A stretch of 7,364 nt of DNA, taken from assembly GCA_036555425.1 (NCBI GenBank), contig DATBLL010000207.1, forward strand, positions 1-7,364, written 5' to 3'. The notes under the pieces were generated by a model. The model was not told where the DNA came from, searched no databases, and saw nothing but the letters and a program-made list of their open reading frames with translations. This document shows positions 1-5,951 of this stretch, in pieces. How positions within the stretch are numbered: position 1 is the first letter of the stretch; the number at the start of each line of letters is the position of its first letter. Source of the stretch: SBBV01 sp036555425. Its GTDB lineage: Bacteria; Pseudomonadota; Alphaproteobacteria; Bin65. The position numbers and the translations under genes were made by a program.

Positions 1-534
1 TATGTGCCGCTGCGCTGGCTGCTGCGCGGGCTCGGCATCGAGCAGATCTCCCATGGGGCCGGCGATTACAGCGGCGGCCCCGGCCCCGCCACGCTGGCCG
101 TGCCGGCGGCGCCGTCGGCCAGCCCGCTCGTCTGCTACGAGGCCATCTTTCCCGGCGAGGTGGCCGGCCGGCCGCGGCCCGGCTGGCTCGTGAACGTCAC
201 CAACGACGCTTGGTTCGGCCTCACCTCGGGACCCTACCAGCATTTCGCGAGTGCGCGCTTACGTGCGGTGGAAGAAGGGCTGCCGCTCGTGCGCGCGGCC
301 AATACCGGAATCACCGCGGTCGTAAATGCCTACGGCGTCGTCGTCGCGCGCATGCCGATCATGACGACAGGGGTCCTCGACGCGGAGTTGCCGCGCGCTA
401 CAGTGCAACCCACTTTCTATGCACGGTTGGGGGACCGTGGCCTGCTCGTTGTCCTGTTGCTGGCCCTTGCCTGGGCTTGTGCAGCCGACCTGCGACACTT
501 TGCACTGCACAATCATGGGAAGGCAACCTCTTAG
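1..534 (+). CDS. lnt: Apolipoprotein N-acyltransferase, C-terminal part (5' end outside window)
   Basis: Lnt adds the third acyl chain to the N-terminal cysteine of lipoproteins at the periplasmic face of the inner membrane. The frame is open from base 1 (Y-V-P-L-R-W), so the gene starts to the left; the GTG at 4 is internal. The 177 visible residues cover the end of the nitrilase-like catalytic domain and the last membrane segment. The motif LVCYEAIFPGEV (residues 43-54 of the fragment) holds the nucleophile Cys45, equivalent to E. coli Cys387, followed by Glu47. Then come GWLVNVTNDAWFG (61-73) and the RAANTGITAV block (98-107), both typical of Lnt. A hydrophobic helix at about 147-162 matches the C-terminal transmembrane segment of the family. 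The catalytic Glu and Lys lie upstream and cannot be checked. The gene ends in TAG and is followed by an AT-rich regulatory gap. Identification is firm. Confidence 0.93.
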   Translation, partial: YVPLRWLLRGLGIEQISHGAGDYSGGPGPATLAVPAAPSASPLVCYEAIFPGEVAGRPRPGWLVNVTNDAWFGLTSGPYQHFASARLRAVEEGLPLVRAANTGITAVVNAYGVVVARMPIMTTGVLDAELPRATVQPTFYARLGDRGLLVVLLLALAWACAADLRHFALHNHGKATS

Positions 535-553
535 GATTTCTCGCAGGCGGGCG

Positions 554-569
554 TTTGCGCAAGCGCAAA
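554..569. repeat. 16-base near-palindrome TTTGCGCAAGCGCAAA just after lnt
   Basis: Seven-base arms TTTGCGC and GCGCAAA flank a central AA, 20 bases after the lnt stop and just upstream of the regulator's promoter. It could be an operator. As RNA it would be a short hairpin followed only by ATTT, which is weak for an intrinsic terminator. Symmetry is seen directly; function is not determined. Confidence 0.4.
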
Positions 570-570
570 A

Positions 571-600
571 TTTGAAACAACATTCGATTGTTGTTGTAAA
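571..600. promoter_or_regulatory. Probable operator palindrome upstream of the XRE regulator
   Basis: The core ACAACATTCGATTGTTGT (577-594) is symmetric at 16 of 18 positions about 585/586. Outer TTT (571-573) and AAA (598-600) extend the symmetry. It overlaps the likely -35 box of the downstream regulator, the expected place for a repressor site. A further half-site, AACAAC, lies at 619-624 by the predicted transcription start. Dimeric XRE-family proteins often bind such sites in their own promoters, so autorepression is the simplest reading. This is inference from position and symmetry. Confidence 0.6.
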
Positions 601-616
601 ATGAAAGTAATATATT
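588..616 (+). promoter_or_regulatory. Sigma-70-type promoter for the XRE regulator
   Basis: TTGTTG (588-593) and TATATT (611-616) are separated by 17 bases in the only strongly AT-rich stretch of the window. Transcription would start near 622-625, giving a leader of roughly 175 bases before the ATG at 799. An alternative register uses TTGTTG at 591-596 with a shorter spacer. The -35 box lies within the palindrome centred at 585/586. Confidence 0.55.
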
Positions 617-718
617 AGAACAACGCGACGGACGGCATGGGGCTCGGGCACGGCAACCGGAAGATGGTGCCGGACCGAGGCTGCAGGCGCGACGAACAAA
701 AAATGGGGCCAAGGGAAA

Positions 719-740
719 CGGCAACTGGAACGTGTTGCCG
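719..740 (+). other. Hairpin in the leader of the XRE regulator
   Basis: CGGCAAC (719-725) and GTTGCCG (734-740) form a perfect 7-base-pair stem with an 8-base loop. There is no U-run after it, so it is not an intrinsic terminator. A second CGGCAAC at 651-657 could pair with the same 734-740 strand or, with a bulge, with GGTGCCG at 666-672, so the leader has competing pairings. The start codon is about 58 bases downstream. I recognise no known RNA family here. Confidence 0.35.
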
Positions 741-798
741 CGACGGTCGTTGTCAGTCGAATCGAGTGGGTTCAACTCAAGGAAAGGTCGAGGACGTT

Positions 799-1266
799 AT
801 GGCGATGAGAGGCAGAGCGAAGGGCCGGAGGGGCGCCACGCGGATCAAGCTGGTGCGCCCGCGCCCGGTCGATGCGCATGTGGGAGCCCGTGTCCGCTTG
901 CGCCGCACCATGCTCGGCATGAGCCAGGAGAAGCTGGCGCAAGCGCTGGGCTTGACCTTTCAGCAGGTGCAGAAATACGAACGCGGCACCAATCGGGTGG
1001 GATCGAGCCGGCTCTACGAGCTCTCCAAGATCCTCGACGTGCCGATCCAGTTCTTCTTCGACGAGATGCCGGCCGAGATCGCGGCCACGGCCCGCACCGG
1101 CAATGGCGGTTTCGCCGAGGCCGCGGCCGACTACGAGCCCGACACGCTTGCCAAGCGCGAGACGCTCGAGCTCGTGCGCGCCTACTACCGCATCAAGAGC
1201 CCGCGCGTGCGCAAGAAGGTCTTCGATCTCGCCAAGACGCTGGGCCGCGGCGAAGACGCCGATTGA
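799..1266 (+). CDS. XRE-family helix-turn-helix transcriptional regulator
   Basis: A 155-residue cytoplasmic DNA-binding protein. A basic N-terminal tail (residues 4-22, many Arg and Lys) precedes a Cro/C1-type five-helix domain at about 26-90. The helix-turn-helix is SQEKLAQALGLTFQQVQKYE (42-61), followed by RG and the usual LYELSKILDVPIQFFF stretch. The C-terminal half (91-155) is acidic then basic, with ETLELVRAYYRIKSPRVRKKVFDLAKTL near the end, a tail I associate with alphaproteobacterial PraR/PhrR-like regulators that sit between lnt and metK. That assignment is from memory, so no symbol is given. The ATG at 799 is chosen because GAGGA (790-794) precedes it and homology-like sequence begins there; the frame stays open upstream to an ATG at 637, but that stretch looks like leader. 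ATG 805 is an alternative. Likely autoregulated through the palindrome at 571-600. A terminator follows, so it is probably monocistronic. Confidence 0.88.
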   Translation: MAMRGRAKGRRGATRIKLVRPRPVDAHVGARVRLRRTMLGMSQEKLAQALGLTFQQVQKYERGTNRVGSSRLYELSKILDVPIQFFFDEMPAEIAATARTGNGGFAEAAADYEPDTLAKRETLELVRAYYRIKSPRVRKKVFDLAKTLGRGEDAD

Positions 1267-1298
1267 TCGGCCGTCCCACGCCGTCCCAACTCCGAGCG

Positions 1299-1332
1299 CG
1301 CGCCCCGGCCCCAACCGGGGCGCGGTGCTTTT
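1299..1332 (+). terminator. Rho-independent terminator after the XRE regulator
   Basis: CGCGCCCCGG (1299-1308) and CCGGGGCGCG (1315-1324) form a perfect 10-base-pair GC stem with a CCCCAA loop, followed by GTGCTTTT ending at 1332. It lies 33 bases after the regulator's stop codon and separates its transcript from metK. The T tract is short, but stem strength and position make this convincing. Confidence 0.75.
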
Positions 1333-1372
1333 GGGCGGTTGGGCAGCGGCAGAAGACGCGCGCATGCGCCGC

Positions 1373-1401
1373 TTGCCCGGCCGGGAGCGCGCGACTATGG
1401 T
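1373..1401 (+). promoter_or_regulatory. Candidate metK promoter
   Basis: TTGCCC (1373-1378) and TATGGT (1396-1401) are 17 bases apart, each matching the sigma-70 consensus at four of six positions. They lie downstream of the terminator at 1299-1332, so metK needs a promoter in this interval. The predicted start near 1408 would leave a leader of about 70 bases. Weak but correctly placed. Confidence 0.35.
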
Positions 1402-1412
1402 CCCGCGCGCTC
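1385..1412 (+). repeat. Inverted repeat over the candidate metK promoter
   Basis: GAGCGCGCG (1385-1393) and CGCGCGCTC (1404-1412) are perfect 9-base arms around a 10-base centre that contains the candidate -10 box TATGGT. It could be an operator, or chance in GC-rich DNA. No T-run follows, so it is not a terminator. Confidence 0.35.
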
Positions 1413-1462
1413 GCGCCCCAGCATTTCCCGAGGCGCGGCGAGCAATTCCCAAGCAAGGCACC

Positions 1463-1468
1463 AGGAGG
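1463..1468 (+). promoter_or_regulatory. Ribosome binding site AGGAGG fixing the GTG start of metK
   Basis: A full AGGAGG stands 11 bases before GTG 1480. The spacing is a little long, but no other in-frame start codon lies between it and the conserved YLFTSESVSEGHPDK block, so it supports GTG 1480 over the upstream in-frame ATG at 1339. Confidence 0.7.
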
Positions 1469-1479
1469 ACGTTGAGACC

Positions 1480-2763
<1,284 letters not shown>

Positions 2764-2777
2764 CGCGTTTGTTGCGT

Positions 2778-2805
2778 GTAGGGGCGCACGCCTGTGCGCT
2801 CCTGG
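2778..2805. repeat. Palindromic intergenic repeat, degenerate copy 1
   Basis: Left arm GTAGGGGCGCAC (2778-2789), spacer GCCT, right arm GTGCGCTCCTGG (2794-2805). The left arm is identical to that of the perfect copy 47 bases downstream, in the same orientation; the right arm differs at three positions. Two of the three changes still allow G-U pairing in a plus-strand RNA, so 11 of 12 positions can pair. It lies 14 bases after the metK stop. Confidence 0.75.
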
Positions 2806-2824
2806 CGCACCATTTCCGGCGGAT

Positions 2825-2852
2825 GTAGGGGCGCACAGCCGTGCGCCCCTAC
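2825..2852. repeat. Palindromic intergenic repeat, perfect copy 2
   Basis: Perfect 12-base arms GTAGGGGCGCAC (2825-2836) and GTGCGCCCCTAC (2841-2852) surround AGCC. Together with copy 1 it fills most of the 124-base metK-trmB gap. ACGCGTTT occurs both just before copy 1 (2763-2770) and at the end of copy 2 (2851-2858). No T-run follows, so termination of metK here would not be classical. It resembles REP-type dispersed repeats, and related sequence recurs at 4539-4567 and at the right edge. Confidence 0.85.
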
Positions 2853-2887
2853 GCGTTTCAGCGATTTGATCCTATCGTCGGGATCGT

Positions 2888-3592
2888 ATGTCCGAATCCG
2901 CACCCACGCAGCGCCTCCGCCACTACGGCCGCCGGCTGGGCAGGAAGCTCCGGCCGGGGCGCGCGGCACTGCTCGAGACCCTGCTGCCGAAAATCCAAAT
3001 ACCGCTGGAACCGGGCAAGCCGCTCGACCCGTGGTCGCTGTTCGCGCGGCGCCCGGCGCGGCTCTGGCTCGAGATCGGCTTCGGCGCCGGCGAGCACGCG
3101 GCTTGGCAGGCCGAGCGTCATCCCGACACCGGGATCCTCGCCGCCGAGATTTTCGTCAACGGCGTGGCCTCGCTGCTGCGCCACATGGCCGAGCGCGGGC
3201 TCGCCAATATCCGCGTCCACCCCGAGGATGCGCGGCCCTTGCTCGCGGCGCTGCCCGAGGCCTGCCTCGACCGCGTTTTCCTGCTGCATCCCGATCCGTG
3301 GCCCAAGGCGCGGCACGCCGAGCGCCGCTTCGTCAACGCCGCCAATCTCGATGCGCTGGCGCGGGCGATGGCGGACGGCGCCGAGCTCCGCATCGCGTCG
3401 GATCATCCGGTCTACAAGGTCTGGACGCTCGAGCAGATGGGCAAGCGCCGAGACTTCGAATGGCTCGCGCGGCGCGCCAGCGATTGGCGCGTGCGGCCCG
3501 AGGACTGGCCCGAGACGCGCTATGAGCACAAGGCCAAGGGCGAGGGGCGAACGAGCCTCTATCTCCGCTACCGCCGGCGGCCCCGCGATTGA
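2888..3592 (+). CDS. trmB: tRNA (guanine-N7-)-methyltransferase
   Basis: TrmB transfers a methyl group from S-adenosylmethionine to N7 of guanine 46 in the variable loop of tRNAs. The 234 residues match the usual family length (E. coli 239). The N terminus HYGRRLGRKLRPGR (12-25) is basic. The SAM-binding Rossmann motif LEIGFGAGEH is at 61-70, followed by ILAAEIFVNGV (83-93), where family members carry the acidic residue that contacts the SAM ribose. The diagnostic LHPDPWPKARHAERR (133-147) holds the catalytic and tRNA-contacting PDPWPKxRH core. PETRYEHKAKGEG (208-220) is the conserved C-terminal substrate loop. ATG 2888 is the natural start from the N-terminal motif, although only a weak GGGA stands close before it. 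It follows metK by 124 bases filled with palindromic repeats; whether the two are cotranscribed cannot be told from sequence. Confidence 0.93.
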   Translation: MSESAPTQRLRHYGRRLGRKLRPGRAALLETLLPKIQIPLEPGKPLDPWSLFARRPARLWLEIGFGAGEHAAWQAERHPDTGILAAEIFVNGVASLLRHMAERGLANIRVHPEDARPLLAALPEACLDRVFLLHPDPWPKARHAERRFVNAANLDALARAMADGAELRIASDHPVYKVWTLEQMGKRRDFEWLARRASDWRVRPEDWPETRYEHKAKGEGRTSLYLRYRRRPRD

Positions 3593-3616
3593 CCCGGCGG
3601 GCGCGCCCGTTAGGAT
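3589..3616 (+). promoter_or_regulatory. Promoter for the TPR protein, overlapping the trmB stop
   Basis: TTGACC (3589-3594) and TAGGAT (3611-3616) are 16 bases apart. The -35 box overlaps the trmB stop codon TGA (3590-3592). The spacer contains a 12-base perfect palindrome, CGGGCGCGCCCG (3598-3609). Transcription would start around 3623, about 27 bases before ATG 3650. The -35 match is the best in the window, and a separate promoter suits a gene unrelated to tRNA modification. Confidence 0.5.
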
Positions 3617-3649
3617 CGCGCGCCGCTCGGCAGACGGGAGAACGGGCGC

Positions 3650-4492
3650 ATGAACCGCATGGTCCTGCTCGCCGCTGCCATCGGCGCGGCCGGCGTCTTG
3701 GCGGCGCCGGCGGCCGGGCAGAGCGCCGATTGGAGCCTCTGCGCTCCGGCCGCGGCGGGCGATTGGGAGCGCGCCATCGCCGCCTGCTCGCGCCTCGTCG
3801 CCGCCGGCACGCTCAAATCCGGGGAGCGCGCCGCCGCGCATGTCAACCGCGGCACTCTCTATTTGCTGAAGGGCGATGCCCAGCGCGCGATCAAGGACTA
3901 CGACGCCGCGCTGAAGCTCGAGCCGGACGACGTGGTCGCGCTGAACCGCCGCGGCGAGGCCCGCAGCCGCCAAGCCGATTTCGTGGGCGCGCTCGCCGAT
4001 TACGACGAAGCCGTGCGCCTCAATCCGCGCTATCCGCTCGCGTTCCGCAATCGCGCGCGCATTCATTTCTACCGCGGCGATTTCGCCGCCGCCGCCGAGG
4101 ATTTCCGCAGCGCCGAGGCGATCGACCGCGGCAACGCCTATTCGCTGCTCTGGCGCTACGTCGCCGAGGCGCGCGCGGGCGTCGTCGACCAGGCCGGCCT
4201 CGAACGCGGTTCGGGACAACTGCGCGAGGGCTGGCCGAAGCCGCTCGTTCTCCACTTTCTCGGCCGCCTGCCGCGTGCGGACGTGCTGGCGACGGCCGCC
4301 GCCGATACCGCGAAGCGGCAGGAGCAGGAATGCGAGGCGCATTTCTTCCTCGGCCAGAAGCACATCCTCGCCGCCGCCAAGGAGGCGGCCGTGGCCGAGC
4401 TGCGCCAGGCTCTGACGCAATGCCCGGGGCACATGGTCGAGCACCATGCGACGCGCGTCGAGCTCCGGCGGTTCGGCGCGGCCGCGCCGTAA
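3650..4492 (+). CDS. Secreted tetratricopeptide-repeat protein of unknown function
   Basis: A 280-residue protein with an apparent Sec signal peptide: MNR, a hydrophobic run to about residue 19, and an AAG-Q junction at 23/24, so the mature form should be periplasmic. There is no lipobox cysteine at the junction. An N-terminal helical unit (C31 to C46, DWERAIAACSRLV) resembles the start of TPR proteins. Three clear TPRs follow at about 62-95, 96-129 and 130-163, with Ala/Gly/Tyr and closing Pro at expected positions (for example KDYDAALKLEPDD). A divergent TPR-like unit spans about 227-260 (ECEAHFFLGQKHIL onward). The layout recalls NlpI-type TPR proteins, which act as adaptors for envelope enzymes, but no specific function can be assigned. 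Four cysteines (31, 46, 228, 258) could form disulfides. GGGAG (3636-3640) nine bases before ATG 3650 supports this start. It is 57 bases from trmB and convergent with the oxidoreductase. Confidence 0.82.
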   Translation: MNRMVLLAAAIGAAGVLAAPAAGQSADWSLCAPAAAGDWERAIAACSRLVAAGTLKSGERAAAHVNRGTLYLLKGDAQRAIKDYDAALKLEPDDVVALNRRGEARSRQADFVGALADYDEAVRLNPRYPLAFRNRARIHFYRGDFAAAAEDFRSAEAIDRGNAYSLLWRYVAEARAGVVDQAGLERGSGQLREGWPKPLVLHFLGRLPRADVLATAAADTAKRQEQECEAHFFLGQKHILAAAKEAAVAELRQALTQCPGHMVEHHATRVELRRFGAAAP

Positions 4493-4538
4493 GCGGTAGA
4501 GACCCCTACGGGCATCAATCGCTTCCGTTCCCGGCAAT

Positions 4539-4567
4539 CAGGGGGCGCGCAGCCTTTCCCTACGCGT
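4539..4567. repeat. Decayed copy of the palindromic repeat at the 3' end of the oxidoreductase gene
   Basis: GGGGCGCGCAGCC (4542-4554) matches GGGGCGCACAGCC of the perfect repeat (2828-2840) at 12 of 13 positions, and CCCTACGCGT (4558-4567) matches 2847-2856 exactly. The GTGCGC part of the right arm is replaced by TTT. The CTA in the second block is the TAG stop of the minus-strand oxidoreductase. The rest of this convergent gap (4493-4538) shows no clear intrinsic terminator. Confidence 0.55.
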
Positions 4568-5951
4568 CGATCACCTTGCCCGGATTCATGATGTTCTTGG
4601 GATCGATCGCGCGCTTCAGGCTACGCATGAGCGCGATCTCCGCTTCGCTGCGGCTGTAGGCGAGATAGGGCCGCTTCAAGAGGCCGATGCCATGCTCGGC
4701 CGAAACCGAGCCGCCATGAGCGCGCACGATCGCGTAGATCTCGGCGGAAATCTCCGCCGTGGGCTGCGCCGCCTGGCCGCCGACATTGGCGACGACGTGG
4801 AGATTGCTGTCGCCGATATGGCCGTAGCTCAGCGCCACGATCCCGGGCCAGCACTGGGCGAGGCGCCCCTCGATCTCGGCCACGATGCGGCCGATGCGGC
4901 CGACCGGAAAGCTGATATCGAACGAGGCGACCGGCCCCAGGATGCGGCCGTATTCGCTGACCGCGTCGCGCAGCGCCCAGAGCGCGCGGCCCTCCTTGTC
5001 GGATTTGGCGATGACGGCGTCCGCGAGCGTACCCTGTTCGAGCATTTCGCCGAGGAACGCCTCGAAGCGCGACGCATCGCCTGAGGGATCGGCGCCGGAG
5101 GCTTCCAGCAGCGCGTAGATGCCCGGCGCCGGCGCCAGCGGCCGGCCGAGTTCGGGCAGCTTCGCGGTCATGAACGCGTAGTAGCTCGGCCACATCACCT
5201 CGAAGGACGAGAGCGTGCCGGCGAGCGCCGATTGCGCGCGGCGCAGGAGCGCGATCACCGCGTCATAGTCGGGGCAGCGGCAAAGCGCGTTCGAAACCGA
5301 AAGCGGCTTCGGATGCAGCCGCAGCACCGCGCGGGTGATCACGCCGAAAATGCCCTCGGTGCCGATGAAGAGCTGCTTCAGGTCCACGCCGGTGTTGTTC
5401 TTCAGCATCTTGTTGAGCGAGCTCAGCACGGTGCCGTCGGGCAGCACGGCTTCGAGGCCGAGCGCGAGCTCTCGCGCCATGCCGTAGCGCAGCACGCGGT
5501 TCCCGCCGGCATTGGTCGCGAGATTGCCGCCGATCGTGCACGAGCCGCGCGCGCCGATGTCGAGCGCGAAGAAGAAACCGGCCTCGTCGGCGGCGCGCTG
5601 CACCAGCTCCAGCGGCGTGCCGACGCGGACGGTCGCCGTCGCCGTCGCCGGATCGATTTCCTCGATGCCGCTCATGCGTTCGAGCGTGAGCGCCACGCCG
5701 CCCGCGACCGGCCGCGCGCCGCCGACGAGGCCGGTCAATCCTCCCTGCGGCGTCACCGGCACGCTGTGCGCGTAGCAGATGCGGAGCGCCGCCGAAACCT
5801 CGTCGGTGCTGCGCGGCCGCAGCAGCGCCTTGGGTGCGATCGGCGGCAGCCGGCTCCAATCCGCGCCGTAGCGCGGCGCAATCGCATCGCCGACGCGCAC
5901 GCCCTCGGCGCCGAGCGCCCGCGTCAGCGCGTCGAGAAAGGGCTCGCTCAT
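4560..5951 (-). CDS. FAD-binding oxidoreductase, D-2-hydroxyacid dehydrogenase (GlcD/D2HGDH-like) family
   Basis: A 463-residue cytoplasmic flavoenzyme expected to oxidise a D-2-hydroxyacid to the 2-oxoacid. The N-terminal FAD-binding (PCMH/VAO) domain covers about 40-215: TPQGGLTGLVGGARP (67-81) binds the pyrophosphate, with GSCTIGGNLATNAGGNRVLR (136-155) and NNTGVDLKQLFIGTEGIFGV (185-204). The C-terminal FAD-oxidase domain follows, with GHIGDSNLHV (377-386), SAEHGIG (417-423) and the closing RAIDPKNIMNPGK (447-459). H378, H385 and E419 keep the spacing of the metal site of human D2HGDH (H434, H441, E475, from memory). R328 and S332 fit R386 and T390, but the position of K401 is Ser343 and that of N443 is Val387, so the substrate may differ. 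The ATG at 5951 overlaps the dctM stop (ATGA), with GAAGG seven bases upstream. The substrate is probably what the TRAP system imports; this is inference. Confidence 0.92.
   Translation of the reverse strand: MSEPFLDALTRALGAEGVRVGDAIAPRYGADWSRLPPIAPKALLRPRSTDEVSAALRICYAHSVPVTPQGGLTGLVGGARPVAGGVALTLERMSGIEEIDPATATATVRVGTPLELVQRAADEAGFFFALDIGARGSCTIGGNLATNAGGNRVLRYGMARELALGLEAVLPDGTVLSSLNKMLKNNTGVDLKQLFIGTEGIFGVITRAVLRLHPKPLSVSNALCRCPDYDAVIALLRRAQSALAGTLSSFEVMWPSYYAFMTAKLPELGRPLAPAPGIYALLEASGADPSGDASRFEAFLGEMLEQGTLADAVIAKSDKEGRALWALRDAVSEYGRILGPVASFDISFPVGRIGRIVAEIEGRLAQCWPGIVALSYGHIGDSNLHVVANVGGQAAQPTAEISAEIYAIVRAHGGSVSAEHGIGLLKRPYLAYSRSEAEIALMRSLKRAIDPKNIMNPGKVIDA

Noticed and set aside
637..798. 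N-terminal extension of the XRE regulator from ATG 637
   Set aside because: It has no domain, contains hairpins and precedes a ribosome site at 790-794. It is treated as leader, though not excluded.
1339..1479. N-terminal extension of MetK from ATG 1339
   Set aside because: The stretch is Arg/Pro/Ala-rich, contains the candidate promoter and the AGGAGG site, and the family begins just after GTG 1480.
1333..1479. SAM-sensing riboswitch upstream of metK (SAM-II or SAM/SAH type)
   Set aside because: I looked for the conserved cores as I remember them and saw no match; only a simple inverted repeat is present. A covariance-model search would settle it.
2764..2887. CRISPR array, suggested by repeated GTAGGGGCGCAC units
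   Set aside because: There are only two copies, each an internally palindromic 28-base unit with a 19-base gap, and no cas genes. It fits a REP-like intergenic repeat.
2858..4537. 559-codon minus-strand open frame opposite trmB and the TPR gene
   Set aside because: Composition is Arg/Ala/Gly-rich without family motifs. Both genes on the plus strand are well supported, and long antisense frames are common in GC-rich DNA.
4493..4559. Bidirectional terminator between the convergent genes
   Set aside because: Only a 5-base CCCCT/AGGGG pairing over a long loop is visible, with no T-run. Not supportable.
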